From Stutzerimonas stutzeri (GTDB lineage: Bacteria; Pseudomonadota; Gammaproteobacteria; Pseudomonadales; Pseudomonadaceae): a DNA stretch of 64,000 nucleotides. The position numbers were made by a program, and so were the translations under genes. Under the pieces are notes generated by a model, which was not told where the DNA came from, made no database searches, and saw only the letters and a program-made list of their open reading frames with translations. Each line of letters opens with the position of its first letter. Within the stretch, counting starts at the first letter, position 1. Location of the stretch: assembly GCF_024448985.1 (NCBI RefSeq), contig NZ_JAMOII010000001.1, positions 248,001-312,000 of the forward strand. The letters are read 5' to 3'. Below, one piece after another: positions 27,202 to 36,577 of the stretch.

Positions 27202-27702
27202 CTACGGACGAATCTCGATCAGCGTGCCGTCTTTCACCAGATTCCATATCTCCCGCATGTCATCGTTCTTCAGCGCGATGCAGCCCTCGGTCCAGTCGAG
27301 GGTATGGAAGAACCACTCGGGGTATTCCTCATCCAGCGGCGTGCCGTGAAGCATAATCATGCTGCCCGGTCGTGCCCCCTCGGCACGGGCGCGGGCCAGA
27401 TCCCTGGCGTTCGGGTAGGAGATGTGCATCGCCAGGTTGTACTTGTCAGACGTTTTGCGCCAATCGATCCAGTACAGCCCTTCCGGCGTTCGTTGATCGC
27501 CTTCGCGCTGCTTGGGCCCCGGCTGTTTTCCCAGCGAGACGCGATAGCTTTTCATCGTCACGCCCCGGCTGATCAAGTGCAGCTGGCGTTCTGACTTGAC
27601 CACCAGCACCTTGTCGATAAACGAAGCATCGAAGACTGGCGCAGCGGTGGCGTGGGAAAGAGTGGCAAAGGTGAAGCAGACGATCGCTAACAGCCAGCGC
27701 AT
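27202..27702 (-). CDS. L,D-transpeptidase family (YkuD) protein
   Basis: This 166-residue exported protein has a signal peptide at residues 1-20 (ending ATA) and a YkuD catalytic domain with H119 (MLHGTP) and the nucleophile Cys141 in WTEGCIALKNDDM, so the catalytic centre is intact. The YkuD fold cross-links peptidoglycan or attaches lipoproteins in some enzymes, and cleaves such links in the short YafK/DpaA-like group to which this small protein may belong. Which activity applies cannot be told from sequence. It is convergent with the NIF3-like gene (33-base gap) and downstream of a Nudix gene on the same strand. Confidence 0.88.
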   Translation of the reverse strand: MRWLLAIVCFTFATLSHATAAPVFDASFIDKVLVVKSERQLHLISRGVTMKSYRVSLGKQPGPKQREGDQRTPEGLYWIDWRKTSDKYNLAMHISYPNARDLARARAEGARPGSMIMLHGTPLDEEYPEWFFHTLDWTEGCIALKNDDMREIWNLVKDGTLIEIRP

Positions 27703-27727
27703 GAGGCGTTCCTGAATCCTTACGACA

Positions 27728-28282
27728 TCAGACCTGTCTGCGCGCCATCGGCATGGGTGCGATGGCTTCGTTGCGCACCGGGAAGGTCTGCTGCACCCGG
27801 TCGGCGAAAAAGTATTCTAGGGTACGGCCCACGGTCGGGAAAGCCAGCTCTGACCAAGGGATCTCGGCCTGGCTGAAAAGCTTGACCTCAAGACTCTCGT
27901 CGCCTGCACAGAATCCATCATCGACCAGCTCGGCGCGAAAGAACGTGTAGACCTGATTGATGTGCGGTAGATCGAACAACGTATAGAGACGTAGATCCGT
28001 AACTCTGGCGCAGGCTTCCTCCAACGTCTCTCGCTCCGCTGCCTGCTGCATGGTTTCGCCGTTTTCCATGAAGCCGGCCGGCAATGTCCAATAGCCACGT
28101 CGTGGCTCGATTGCGCGCCGACAGAGCAATACAGAATCGCCCCAGACGGGCAGGCAACCGGCGACGATCCGTGGGTTCTGGTAATGAACCGTGTCGCAGC
28201 CTGCACAGACGAAGCGAGTTCGGTTATCTCCGTCAGGTACTCGTTCTGTGATTGTGCTGCCGCATTGGCTGCAGTATTTCAT
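27728..28282 (-). CDS. Nudix hydrolase with N-terminal zinc ribbon
   Basis: This 184-residue protein has a two-CxxC zinc ribbon at the N-terminus (Cys4/Cys7 and Cys26/Cys29) followed by a Nudix domain. The Nudix box runs from Gly70 (GFMENGETMQQAAERETLEEA); the catalytic RExxEE is intact, although the usual final Gly is replaced (EEACA). The layout resembles small NudC-like/ADP-ribose pyrophosphatases, and the substrate is not determined. It lies 25 bases upstream of the L,D-transpeptidase gene on the same strand. It is divergent from the CoA-pyrophosphatase gene. Confidence 0.88.
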   Translation of the reverse strand: MKYCSQCGSTITERVPDGDNRTRFVCAGCDTVHYQNPRIVAGCLPVWGDSVLLCRRAIEPRRGYWTLPAGFMENGETMQQAAERETLEEACARVTDLRLYTLFDLPHINQVYTFFRAELVDDGFCAGDESLEVKLFSQAEIPWSELAFPTVGRTLEYFFADRVQQTFPVRNEAIAPMPMARRQV

Positions 28283-28478
28283 CGCGCTTCCTTCGGTTTA
28301 CGGATCATCGTTACAGCCTTGGTCGAACACGCACGAGCTACCGCCCAGAACTAGTTTGTCGTGAGAAGTCCATTCGTGCCACTCTCGATTGCAGTTGGGC
28401 ACGGTTTTGGTTGCGCCTGTCTTGGGCGCCTCGGTGATTCATGCCATGATGCTTGCCAAAGACGGAAAGAGACGTTTC

Positions 28479-29093
28479 ATGCTGGACAAGATACTCCAAC
28501 GGGTGCGTGACTATTCCCCGCATCTTCTGGAGCCGGAAGGCCGGATGCCCGAAGCGGCGGTCTTGATGCCCATCACGCGTGGCGATTCGCCGGAACTGGT
28601 CCTGACCCTCCGTGCCAGTGGCCTGTCCACACACGGCGGTGAGGTCGCATTTCCCGGTGGTCGACGCGATCCCGATGATCGAGACCTTGTTCATACCGCA
28701 CTGCGTGAAGCGGAAGAAGAAGTCGGGTTGGCGCCAGGAATGGTGGAAATCGTAGGGCCGCTGAGTAGCCTCGTTTCGCTGCATGGCATCCACGTCACGC
28801 CCTATGTCGGCATCGTGCCGGACTATGTCGAATACCGCGCTAACGATGCCGAGATCGCTTCGGTGTTTTCCGTGCCATTGGAATTTTTCTGCCAGGACAC
28901 GCGCGAGGTGACTCACCGAATCGATTACCAGGGTGTCGCCTGGTACGTCCCGTCTTACCGCTATGGCGAATACAAAATCTGGGGATTGACGGCCATCATG
29001 ATCGTCGAGCTGGTGAACCTGGTATACGACGCCGGGATCGAGATGCACAGCCCTCCCGCTTCTTATATCGATCTGAGCCAGAAGAGGTCATGA
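28479..29093 (+). CDS. CoA pyrophosphatase, Nudix family (NudL-like)
   Basis: This 204-residue Nudix hydrolase has the CoA-pyrophosphatase (UPF0035) signature [18 protein letters not shown] (about 44-61) directly in front of the Nudix box ending REAEEEVGL (76-84). It hydrolyses CoA and derivatives to phosphopantetheine and 3',5'-ADP. The start at 28479 ([14 protein letters not shown]) agrees with relatives; an ATG pair at 28446/28449 would add 11 unrelated residues. GGAAAGAGA precedes it. Its stop overlaps the start of the carbonic anhydrase gene by four bases (TCATGA), so the two are translationally coupled. Confidence 0.9.
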   Translation: MLDKILQRVRDYSPHLLEPEGRMPEAAVLMPITRGDSPELVLTLRASGLSTHGGEVAFPGGRRDPDDRDLVHTALREAEEEVGLAPGMVEIVGPLSSLVSLHGIHVTPYVGIVPDYVEYRANDAEIASVFSVPLEFFCQDTREVTHRIDYQGVAWYVPSYRYGEYKIWGLTAIMIVELVNLVYDAGIEMHSPPASYIDLSQKRS

Positions 29094-29620
29094 CCGTGAA
29101 ATATCGCCTGGGTGATTCCCGCGTCGAAACCCACCCCGAGAGCTGGGTCGCGCCAAGCGCCACGCTGGTCGGCAAGATCCGCTTGGATGCAGGCGCCAAC
29201 GTCTGGTTCGGCGCGGTGCTGCGTGGCGACAACGAACTGATCCATGTCGGCGTAAATAGCAACGTGCAGGATGGCAGTGTCATGCACACCGACATGGGAT
29301 ACCCCCTGACGCTGGGAACTGGCGTCACCGTTGGGCACAATGCCATGCTGCACGGGTGTACTGTCGGCGATTACAGCCTGGTGGGGATCAACGCGGTGAT
29401 CCTCAACGGGGCGAAGATCGGCAAATACTGCATCATCGGCGCCAACACACTGATTGCCGAAGGTAAGGAAATCCCCGATGGCTCGCTGGTGGTCGGGTCG
29501 CCCGGAAAAGTGGTTCGCGAGCTGACCGAACAGCAGAAGAAGATGCTCGAAGCGAGCGCTGCGCATTACGTACACAACGCCCAGCGCTACGCGCGGGACC
29601 TGGCGGAGCAGGACGATTGA
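29090..29620 (+). CDS. Gamma-carbonic anhydrase-like hexapeptide protein
   Basis: This 176-residue left-handed beta-helix protein of the YrdA/PaaY/CaiE group has the three metal-ligand histidines at H66 (VMHTD), H83 (VGHN) and H88 (LHGC). Hexapeptide repeats such as [16 protein letters not shown] and [10 protein letters not shown] are present. A trimer with Zn or Fe between subunits is expected. Catalysis is not guaranteed, because the Glu of the Cam proton shuttle is absent. It is coupled to the Nudix gene upstream and overlaps the start of the DUF1289 gene downstream. Confidence 0.88.
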   Translation: MTVKYRLGDSRVETHPESWVAPSATLVGKIRLDAGANVWFGAVLRGDNELIHVGVNSNVQDGSVMHTDMGYPLTLGTGVTVGHNAMLHGCTVGDYSLVGINAVILNGAKIGKYCIIGANTLIAEGKEIPDGSLVVGSPGKVVRELTEQQKKMLEASAAHYVHNAQRYARDLAEQDD

Positions 29621-29808
29621 CTGCTGACGGCAAGCCGGTTGCGTCTCCCTGCGTCAGCATCTGCGCGCTGGACGAAGACGATTTCTGCACCGGCTGCCAG
29701 CGCAGCATCGACGAAATCCGTCGCTGGAGCCGGATGGACAATCTGGAGCGGCGTCAGGTGCTGCTGCGTTGTCACGAGCGGGCACGCGTCAGCGGGCTGC
29801 TGTTCTGA
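29617..29808 (+). CDS. DUF1289 domain protein (63 aa)
   Basis: This small protein has the four-cysteine DUF1289 signature [18 protein letters not shown] followed by [10 protein letters not shown] (residues 10-37), suggesting a metal-binding or iron-sulfur site. The start is the TTG at 29617, which overlaps the carbonic anhydrase stop by three bases, with GGAGCAGGACGA upstream. Initiating there gives [12 protein letters not shown]. The function is unknown, although DUF1289 proteins are widespread in proteobacteria. It is the third gene of the Nudix-carbonic anhydrase-DUF1289 operon. Confidence 0.85.
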   Translation: MTADGKPVASPCVSICALDEDDFCTGCQRSIDEIRRWSRMDNLERRQVLLRCHERARVSGLLF

Positions 29809-29865
29809 CGCTGAAGAGCAACGCGTCGGCGCGACTTTATTAGTGTCTGTACAACGAGGACTTCC

Positions 29866-31047
29866 ATGCCCCGAATAGGTACTCCGCTGTCGGCTAGTGC
29901 AACCCGTGTGCTGCTCTGTGGTTCCGGTGAGCTCGGCAAGGAGCTGGTCATCGAGCTTCAACGCTTGGGCGTTGAGGTCATCGCGGTGGACCGTTACGCC
30001 AACGCTCCTGCCATGCAGGTGGCGCACCGTCACCATGTCGTCGACATGCTCGACGGCGATGCGCTGAGGTCGATCATCGAACAGGAAAACCCGCATTTCA
30101 TCGTGCCGGAAATCGAAGCGATCGCCACCGCGACGCTGGTGGAGTTGGAGCGCGAAGGCTATACGGTTATCCCCACCGCGCGGGCCGCGCAGCTCACCAT
30201 GAACCGCGAGGGTATTCGCCGCTTGGCTGCTGAGGAGCTGGGTCTGCCGACTTCGCCGTACCGTTTCGCCGACTCGCTGGAGGAATGTCGCGCGGCGGCT
30301 TCCTTGCTCGGCTTTCCCTGTCTGATCAAGCCTGTTATGAGTTCGTCCGGCAAGGGCCAGTCGGTCCTGCGAAGTGAAGCCGATATCGCCACGGCCTGGG
30401 ACTATGCGCAAGCTGGTGGTCGAGCCGGGAAAGGACGGGTGATCGTCGAAGGTTTCGTCGATTTCGACTATGAAATCACGCTGCTGACCGTTCGGCATGC
30501 AGCTGGAACCACCTTCTGCCAGCCGGTTGGGCATCGTCAGGAAAAAGGTGATTATCAGGAATCCTGGCAGCCGCAGCCGATGACTGCAGGCGCAATGGCT
30601 GAGGCTGAACGCATTGCGCTGGCGGTCACCGACGCGCTGGGTGGGCGCGGTATTTTCGGCGTCGAGCTTTTCATCAAGGGCGACAAGGTCTGGTTCTGCG
30701 AGGTTTCACCCAGGCCGCACGATACGGGCCTGGTGACCCTTGTCTCCCAGGATCTTTCCGAGTTTGCGCTGCATGCCCGGGCAATTCTTGGGCTGCCGGT
30801 ACCTGTGATCCGTCAGTTCGGGCCGTCGGCTTCAGCCGTGGTGCTGGTGGAAGGCGAGTCCGGGCAGGTGAGCTTCGGTAATCTGGCCGCGGCGCTGACC
30901 GAGCCAGATACCGCACTGCGTCTGTTCGGCAAGCCGGGCGTCAGTGGGCAGCGGCGAATGGGGGTGGCGCTGGCTCGCGACATGTCAATCGAGGCTGCGC
31001 GTGCCAAGGCGATGCGGGTGGCCTCGGCTATCGATATCGAATTCTGA
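29866..31047 (+). CDS. purT: Formate-dependent phosphoribosylglycinamide formyltransferase
   Basis: PurT makes formyl-GAR from GAR, formate and ATP, the folate-independent version of step 3 of purine synthesis. The 393-residue ATP-grasp protein begins with a PreATP-grasp domain ([21 protein letters not shown]). It has the expected ATP-grasp blocks [26 protein letters not shown] and [14 protein letters not shown]. The ATG follows ACGAGGACTTCC. Formate may come from PurU (4214-5065). It converges on the CorC-like gene with no obvious terminator between them. Confidence 0.95.
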   Translation: MPRIGTPLSASATRVLLCGSGELGKELVIELQRLGVEVIAVDRYANAPAMQVAHRHHVVDMLDGDALRSIIEQENPHFIVPEIEAIATATLVELEREGYTVIPTARAAQLTMNREGIRRLAAEELGLPTSPYRFADSLEECRAAASLLGFPCLIKPVMSSSGKGQSVLRSEADIATAWDYAQAGGRAGKGRVIVEGFVDFDYEITLLTVRHAAGTTFCQPVGHRQEKGDYQESWQPQPMTAGAMAEAERIALAVTDALGGRGIFGVELFIKGDKVWFCEVSPRPHDTGLVTLVSQDLSEFALHARAILGLPVPVIRQFGPSASAVVLVEGESGQVSFGNLAAALTEPDTALRLFGKPGVSGQRRMGVALARDMSIEAARAKAMRVASAIDIEF

Positions 31048-31077
31048 AACTCAGGCGGGACCGGGCGACGCAACGAA

Positions 31078-32364
31078 TTATGGCGTGTCGCTCGGTTCTT
31101 CCTGGATATCTTCGGCCACCCAGGCGCGCACGCTTTTGACGCGATTGTCTGCGGCCTGCAAGACTTCGAATCGATACTGCTTAATCTGCAGGCAGATACC
31201 GCTATCAGGAATATGTTCAAGCGCTTCGGTAATCAATCCGTTAAGCGTCTTCGGCCCGTCGCAGGGTAATTGCCAGCTCAGCGCTCGGTTTACTTCGCGC
31301 AGATAGGCGGCGCCGTCTATCACCAGGGTGCCATCGTCCTGGGGGTGTATATCCGGGCTGCGCAAGGCGTCCTGGTTGCTGAACTCGCCAACGATCTCTT
31401 CGAGAATATCTTCCAGGGTAACGATCCCCAGTACATCGCCATATTCATCCACCACGATGCCGATGCGTCGTTTTTGTTTTTGAAAATTGAGCAGCTGAGT
31501 AGAGAGCGGGGTGTTTTCGGGGACGAAATAGGGCTCGTTGCAGGCTTCTAGCAGGCTGTCCTTGGTTAGTTGGTCGTGACTGAGCAGGCGGGCGATCTGC
31601 CGCATGTGCACGATACCTTCGATCTGGTTGATGTCCTTGCGGAACACTGGCAAGCGAGTGTGCGGTGTGGTGCGTAACTGGCCAACGATGGTTTCCAGGT
31701 CATCCTCAAGATCAATGCCGGCGACTTCGTTGCGCGGGATCATGATGTCATCGACGGTCACCCGCTCGAGGTCGAGAATGCCGAGCAGCATGTTCTGTCG
31801 ATTCAGCGGCAGATCGCTACCGGATTCACGCACCACGCTGCGTAGCTCTTCGGTGGACAGGCTGTCGGTGCCTTTCTTGGACGGGTCCACACCGAGCAGC
31901 TTGAGTAGTCCATTGCTGATCCAGCCGAGCAGTGCTACCAACGGATACAGCACTTTCTGCAACAACAGAAGCGGAAGGCTGACCGGATAGGCGACCAATT
32001 CAGGTCGTAGAGCGGCCAGGGTTTTTGGCGTGATTTCGCCAAAGATAAGCAGAAAGATGGTCAGGCCGACCGTGGCGATTGCGATCCCGGCCTCGCCCCA
32101 CAGCTTGATTGCCAGCACGGTGGCGATGGACGAAGCGAGGATGTTGACGAAGTTGTTGCCGACCAGGATGGTCCCGAGCAACCTATCAGGTCGTGCCAGT
32201 AGCGCGCTGGCGCGTTTTGCGCCGCGGTGCCCGGCTTTGGCCTGATGGCGTAGGCGGTAGCGGTTGAGGCTGAGCATCCCAGTTTCGGAGCTTGAGAAAA
32301 ATGCCGAGCACAAAAGCAGGAAGACCAGCAGGCCAACCAGAAAGCCGGGATGTAGATTTTCCAC
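31078..32364 (-). CDS. CNNM/CorC-type transporter (HlyC/CorC family, YfjD-like)
   Basis: This 428-residue membrane protein has an N-terminal DUF21/CNNM transmembrane domain (about 1-180; LVGLLVFLLLCSAFFSSSETGML with the SSSET motif). A CBS pair follows (about 205-330; MIPRNEVAGIDLEDDLETIV and VDEYGDVLGIVTLEDILEEIVGE, partly quoted), then a C-terminal CorC_HlyC domain (about 345-420). Members transport or sense Mg2+/Co2+. The start is a GTG at 32364 with a weak SD, chosen because MENLHPGFLVG gives the expected N-terminus. It lies nine bases behind the CcsA-like gene, so the two form an operon, as in other pseudomonads. Confidence 0.9.
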   Translation of the reverse strand: MENLHPGFLVGLLVFLLLCSAFFSSSETGMLSLNRYRLRHQAKAGHRGAKRASALLARPDRLLGTILVGNNFVNILASSIATVLAIKLWGEAGIAIATVGLTIFLLIFGEITPKTLAALRPELVAYPVSLPLLLLQKVLYPLVALLGWISNGLLKLLGVDPSKKGTDSLSTEELRSVVRESGSDLPLNRQNMLLGILDLERVTVDDIMIPRNEVAGIDLEDDLETIVGQLRTTPHTRLPVFRKDINQIEGIVHMRQIARLLSHDQLTKDSLLEACNEPYFVPENTPLSTQLLNFQKQKRRIGIVVDEYGDVLGIVTLEDILEEIVGEFSNQDALRSPDIHPQDDGTLVIDGAAYLREVNRALSWQLPCDGPKTLNGLITEALEHIPDSGICLQIKQYRFEVLQAADNRVKSVRAWVAEDIQEEPSDTP

Positions 32365-32373
32365 GTGGCGGCC

Positions 32374-33174
32374 CTAAATGTGCAGGATGAATTCGCGGAC
32401 CAGCTTGCTGCCGAAATAGGCCAACATCAGCAGACAGAAGCCCGCCAGCGTCCAGCGAATGGCCTTGTAGCCGCGCCAGCCAAGCTGATGGCGCCCCCAC
32501 AGCAACAGGCCGAAGATTACCCAGGCGATGACTGATAGCAGTGTTTTGTGCACCAGATGCTGGGCAAACAGATTGTCGAGGAACAGCCAGCCGGAAATCA
32601 GCGATGCCGATAGCAGCAGCCAGCCGGCGAGGAGGAAGCCGAACAGCAGGCTCTCCATGGTTTGTAGGGGCGGGAAGTTCTTGATCAGGCCGGACGGGTG
32701 TTTGTGCTTGAGGTGGTGGTCCTGCAGGAGCAGCAGCAGTGACTGAAAGACCGCAATCGTAAGCATCCCGTAAGCAAGAATGGAAAACAGGATATGTGCC
32801 AGTATCCCTGGCTCCTCGCTGATGGCCGGCGCGGTGCCGGACGGCGCGAACTGGGCGAAAAGCACTGTCAGACAACCGAGCGGAAAAAGAAGCAGCAGAA
32901 GATTCTCGACTGGCATGCGATGAAGCGCGAGCAGAATTAAGAGAATCACGGCTGCGGCAATCAGGCTCGAGGCCGTGAAGAAATCCAGGTGCAGTCCGCT
33001 TGGCGACAGCAGTTGGATGAACAGGCTCACCCCGTGCGCAACGAGCGCCAAGGCGCCCAGGACGATAAGCAGGCGCTTATTCGGCACGGTGCGTTGCGCC
33101 AGGCGTAGGCCTTGGTATCCGGTGACGCCAGCATAAAGGCAGGCGGCAGCTAGGCTCGGTAGCAGAGGGTGCAT
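32374..33174 (-). CDS. CcsA/YpjD-like inner-membrane protein
   Basis: This 266-residue protein has eight predicted helices and the cytochrome-c-assembly (CcsA/CcmC-like) signature: HILFSILAYGMLTIA, later HLVHKTLLSVIAW and WRGYKAIRWT, with conserved His that could contact haem. It belongs to the YpjD group, always next to ffh in pseudomonads. Haem handling is inferred, not shown. The start at 33174 (MHPLLPSLAA) replaces an upstream ATG at 33396 whose first 74 residues are Pro/Arg/Ser-rich and not membrane-like. It is divergent from ffh. Confidence 0.87.
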   Translation of the reverse strand: MHPLLPSLAAACLYAGVTGYQGLRLAQRTVPNKRLLIVLGALALVAHGVSLFIQLLSPSGLHLDFFTASSLIAAAVILLILLALHRMPVENLLLLLFPLGCLTVLFAQFAPSGTAPAISEEPGILAHILFSILAYGMLTIAVFQSLLLLLQDHHLKHKHPSGLIKNFPPLQTMESLLFGFLLAGWLLLSASLISGWLFLDNLFAQHLVHKTLLSVIAWVIFGLLLWGRHQLGWRGYKAIRWTLAGFCLLMLAYFGSKLVREFILHI

Positions 33175-33416
33175 AGGTCTGTTAACAGGCTCGAAAGGCG
33201 CTGAGTGTGGCACAAACACCGAGCGCAAAAAAGCGTGCAGGCGAGCGGTATGGCGCCGCGTGGCTCGGTGTGTGGGCGCGTTATCGGATGATGCGGTGCT
33301 CGGTTGTTGGCGCTGGCTGGCCTGTGGCGATGAAAAGCACGGTCGGCGGGGTACCGGCCCGAGGCTTGCAGCTTCTATAATCGCTGCCTTAACCACATCC
33401 AGCGTGGAAACGGCAC

Positions 33417-34793
33417 ATGTTTGAAAACCTAACCGATCGCCTCTCCCAGACGCTTCGCCATGTCACCGGCAAGGCCAAGCTGACCGAGGACAATATCAAG
33501 GACACCCTGCGCGAAGTGCGGATGGCACTGCTCGAAGCTGACGTCGCGCTGCCGGTGGTCAAGGATTTCGTCGCCAAGGTCAAAGATCGGGCGGTCGGAA
33601 CGGAGGTATCTAAAAGCCTGACGCCAGGCCAGGCATTCGTGAAGATCGTCCGCGCCGAGCTGGAAGAGTTGATGGGGGCGGCCAACGAAGATCTGGCACT
33701 GAACGTGGCGCCGCCCGCCGTAGTGTTGATGGCCGGCTTGCAGGGTGCGGGCAAGACCACCACGGTGGGCAAGCTTGCGCGCTTCCTCAAGGAGCGTAAG
33801 AAGAAATCCGTACTGGTGGTGTCTGCCGATGTCTACCGTCCCGCGGCAATCAAGCAGCTCGAGACCCTGGCCGCTGAAGTCGGGGTGACCTTTTTCCCTT
33901 CCGACACCAGCCAGAAGCCGGTAGAGATCGCCCAGGCGGCGATCCGCGAAGCCAAGCTGAAATTCATCGACGTGGTGCTGGTGGATACCGCCGGTCGCCT
34001 GGCCATTGACGCCGAGATGATGGCGGAGATCCAGGCCGTGCATGCCGCCATCAACCCGGCTGAGACGCTGTTCGTGGTCGACGCCATGACCGGTCAGGAC
34101 GCCGCGAACACAGCCCGCGCCTTCGGTGAAGCCTTGCCGCTGACTGGCGTGGTGCTGACCAAGGTCGATGGTGATGCTCGTGGTGGCGCCGCGTTGTCGG
34201 TGCGTCACATCACCGGCAAGCCGATCAAGTTCCTCGGCATGGGCGAGAAGAGCGATGCGCTTGAGCCTTTCCATCCAGATCGCATCGCTTCGCGCATCCT
34301 CGGCATGGGCGACGTGCTCAGCCTGATCGAGCAGGCCGAGCAGACCCTCGACCGCGAGAAGGCCGAGAAACTCACCAAGAAGCTGAAGAAGGGCAAGGGG
34401 TTCGACCTCGAAGACTTCCGCGACCAGCTGCAGCAGATGAAGAACATGGGTGGCCTAGGCGGGCTGATGGACAAGCTGCCCTCGATCGGTGGCATGAATC
34501 TGTCCCAGATGGGTAACGCCCAGGGCGCTGCGGAAAAGCAATTTAAGCAGATGGAAGCCATCATCAACTCGATGACGCCCGTCGAACGTCGCAATCCGGA
34601 CATCATCAGCGGCTCGCGCAAGCGCCGCATCGCCATGGGATCGGGTACTCAGGTGCAGGACATCGGGCGGCTGATCAAGCAGCACAAGCAGATGCAGAAG
34701 ATGATGAAGAAGGTTACCGGCAAGGGCGGCATGGCCAAGATGATGCGCGGCATGGGCGGTATGTTCCCCGGCGGCGGGATGCCGAAATTTTGA
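33417..34793 (+). CDS. ffh: Signal recognition particle protein Ffh
   Basis: This 458-residue SRP GTPase, which binds 4.5S RNA and hydrophobic nascent signal sequences, has an N domain (1-90), a G domain with P-loop GLQGAGKTT (107-115), DTAGR and TKVDGDARGG. The methionine-rich M domain (about 300-458) has the RNA-binding segment GSGTQVQDIGRLIKQ and ends GGMFPGGGMPKF. A perfect TATAAT at 33376-33381 lies 36 bases before the ATG, without a clear -35 box. The gene is followed by repeat island 3 and the rpsP operon. Confidence 0.97.
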   Translation: MFENLTDRLSQTLRHVTGKAKLTEDNIKDTLREVRMALLEADVALPVVKDFVAKVKDRAVGTEVSKSLTPGQAFVKIVRAELEELMGAANEDLALNVAPPAVVLMAGLQGAGKTTTVGKLARFLKERKKKSVLVVSADVYRPAAIKQLETLAAEVGVTFFPSDTSQKPVEIAQAAIREAKLKFIDVVLVDTAGRLAIDAEMMAEIQAVHAAINPAETLFVVDAMTGQDAANTARAFGEALPLTGVVLTKVDGDARGGAALSVRHITGKPIKFLGMGEKSDALEPFHPDRIASRILGMGDVLSLIEQAEQTLDREKAEKLTKKLKKGKGFDLEDFRDQLQQMKNMGGLGGLMDKLPSIGGMNLSQMGNAQGAAEKQFKQMEAIINSMTPVERRNPDIISGSRKRRIAMGSGTQVQDIGRLIKQHKQMQKMMKKVTGKGGMAKMMRGMGGMFPGGGMPKF

Positions 34794-34798
34794 ACGAC

Positions 34799-34893
34799 AG
34801 CTGCAAGCCCCGGGCTGTCAGGCCATGAGTAAATGATCCGGCGCGTTCGGGTTTTGCATTTACTTGTAGCTTGCGGCTTGAAGCTTGCTGCTT
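34799..34893. repeat. Period-7 repeat island 3 (ffh-rpsP), degenerate
   Basis: The right arm reads GTAGCTT-GCGGCTT-GAAGCTT-GCTGCTT (34866-34893), four heptads sharing GCTT at fixed phase. The left arm is short (CAGCTGC-AAGCCCC-GGGCTGT, about 34798-34818). The unit differs from islands 1 and 2 but has the same period, opposed arms and position right after a gene. The last heptads overlap the -35 box of the rpsP promoter. Confidence 0.75.
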
Positions 34894-34906
34894 TTACTCG
34901 TAAAAT
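34878..34906 (+). promoter_or_regulatory. Candidate sigma-70 promoter of the rpsP operon
   Basis: TTGAAG (34878-34883) and TAAAAT (34901-34906) are separated by exactly 17 bases, matching 4/6 and 5/6 of consensus. The ATG of rpsP lies 74 bases downstream of the -10 box. The leader contains GGCCTTTCGGGCCCAGGCC, which can fold and might serve translational control by S16 or another product, but no known motif is recognised. Confidence 0.55.
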
Positions 34907-34980
34907 GCGCGGCCTTTCGGGCCCAGGCCCATTTTAAGTGTGTGCCTTAAGTTAGCACCGACTACAGGAACGATGTTCAC

Positions 34981-35232
34981 ATGGTAACTATTCGTCTCGC
35001 CCGTGGCGGCTCCAAGAAGCGCCCTTTCTACCACCTGACCGTGACCAACAGCCGCAATCCGCGCGACGGTCGCTTCGTTGAGCGTATCGGTTTCTTCAAC
35101 CCGATCGCTTCGGGTGCGGAAGTGAAGCTGTCTGTAAACCAGGAGCGTGCCGCTTACTGGCTGAGCCAGGGCGCACAGCCGTCTGAGCGCGTTGCTCAGT
35201 TGCTGAAGGAAGCTGCCAAGGCCGCTGCCTGA
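34981..35232 (+). CDS. rpsP: 30S ribosomal protein S16
   Basis: This 83-residue protein begins [20 protein letters not shown] and continues [15 protein letters not shown], the invariant S16 sequence. It binds 16S rRNA and stabilises 30S assembly. It is the first gene of rpsP-rimM-trmD-rplS, with rimM starting 5 bases after its stop. ACAGGAACGATGTTCAC precedes the ATG, with AGGA at a long but acceptable distance. Confidence 0.97.
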   Translation: MVTIRLARGGSKKRPFYHLTVTNSRNPRDGRFVERIGFFNPIASGAEVKLSVNQERAAYWLSQGAQPSERVAQLLKEAAKAAA

Positions 35233-35237
35233 ATCGT

Positions 35238-35774
35238 ATGAACGCAACGTCTGCCCCGGCCGAAGATCTGATCGTAATCGGCAAAATCGTTTCGGTGCAT
35301 GGCGTGCGTGGTGACGTAAAGGTCTATTCCTTTACCGATCCGATCGACAATCTGCTGGATTATCGTCGCTGGACGCTCAGGCGAGGTGACGAGGTCAAGC
35401 AGGTCGAGCTGGTTAGTGGGCGTCTCCAGGGCAAAATCCTGGTGGCTACGCTGAGAGGGTTGACCGATCGGGAAGTTGCGCGAACCTACGCCGACTTCGA
35501 GATCTGCATTCCTCGTAGTGAGCTTCCGCCACTGACCGGAGAGGAATATTACTGGTATCAGCTTCAGGGCCTGAAGGTCATCAACCAGCTCGGGCAATTG
35601 CTCGGACGGGTTGACCATCTGCTCGAAACCGGTGCCAACGATGTCCTGGTGGTCAAGCCGTGCGACGGCAGCCTGGACGATCGTGAGCGGCTGCTGCCCT
35701 ATACCGACCCTTGCGTGTTGAAGGTCGATCTAGAAGTAGGCGAGATGCATGTCGAATGGGACGCGGATTTCTGA
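35238..35774 (+). CDS. rimM: Ribosome maturation factor RimM
   Basis: This 178-residue protein has the N-terminal RimM beta-barrel ([21 protein letters not shown], partly quoted as [15 protein letters not shown]) and the C-terminal PRC-barrel ([14 protein letters not shown] to the end). It helps process and assemble the 30S head through S19. Five bases separate it from rpsP, and the trmD start follows 5 bases after its stop, consistent with coupled translation in the operon. Confidence 0.96.
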   Translation: MNATSAPAEDLIVIGKIVSVHGVRGDVKVYSFTDPIDNLLDYRRWTLRRGDEVKQVELVSGRLQGKILVATLRGLTDREVARTYADFEICIPRSELPPLTGEEYYWYQLQGLKVINQLGQLLGRVDHLLETGANDVLVVKPCDGSLDDRERLLPYTDPCVLKVDLEVGEMHVEWDADF

Positions 35775-35779
35775 GCGAC

Positions 35780-36532
35780 ATGCCGAGTTTTCGTGTTGAG
35801 GTCATTAGCCTGTTCCCGGACATGTTCGCTGCTATCAGCGACTATGGGATCACCAGTCGCGCGGTAAAGCAGGGGATGCTCCAGTTGCGGTGCTGGAATC
35901 CCAGGAGCTACACCGAAGATCGTCACCAGACGGTGGACGACCGGCCTTTCGGTGGTGGTCCCGGCATGGTGATGAAGATCAAACCGCTTGAGCTTGCCCT
36001 GGCCGATGCCAGGCAGGCCGCTGGCGTGAAGGCGAAGGTGATTTACCTGTCGCCTCAGGGGCGTCAGCTGAAACAGGCCGACGTCCGCGACTTGGCGAAG
36101 GAGGAGGCGCTTATCCTCATTGCTGGTCGCTACGAAGGTATAGATGAGCGCTTTATCGAAGCGCACGTCGATGAGGAATGGTCGATTGGCGATTACGTGT
36201 TGTCCGGCGGTGAACTGCCGGCCATGGTGCTAATCGATGCAGTGACTCGCTTGCTTCCCGGAGCACTGGGTCATGCTGATTCCGCCGAGGAGGATTCGTT
36301 TACGGACGGCCTGCTCGACTGCCCGCACTACACGCGACCGGAAGTGTATGCGGATAAACGTGTTCCAGAGGTGCTGCTCAGCGGCAACCATGAACACATC
36401 CGGCGTTGGCGTTTGCAGCAATCCCTCGGAAGGACCTGGGAACGCCGTGCCGATCTTCTGGATGGCCGCTCGCTTTCTGGAGAAGAACAGAAGCTGCTGA
36501 AGGAATACATCCATCAGCGGGACGATAGTTAA
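35780..36532 (+). CDS. trmD: tRNA (guanine-N1-)-methyltransferase TrmD
   Basis: This 250-residue SPOUT-class enzyme methylates G37 of tRNAs with SAM, preventing frameshifting. The trefoil-knot and catalytic blocks are clear: [67 protein letters not shown] and [11 protein letters not shown]-like [13 protein letters not shown]. The ATG at 35780 ([13 protein letters not shown]) is preferred over two upstream in-frame ATGs (35711, 35756), which fall inside rimM. It is the third gene of the rpsP operon. Confidence 0.96.
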   Translation: MPSFRVEVISLFPDMFAAISDYGITSRAVKQGMLQLRCWNPRSYTEDRHQTVDDRPFGGGPGMVMKIKPLELALADARQAAGVKAKVIYLSPQGRQLKQADVRDLAKEEALILIAGRYEGIDERFIEAHVDEEWSIGDYVLSGGELPAMVLIDAVTRLLPGALGHADSAEEDSFTDGLLDCPHYTRPEVYADKRVPEVLLSGNHEHIRRWRLQQSLGRTWERRADLLDGRSLSGEEQKLLKEYIHQRDDS

Positions 36533-36577
36533 CGTATCGATGGCAGGCCACAAGGGCTTGTCTCAGGAGCACACAGC

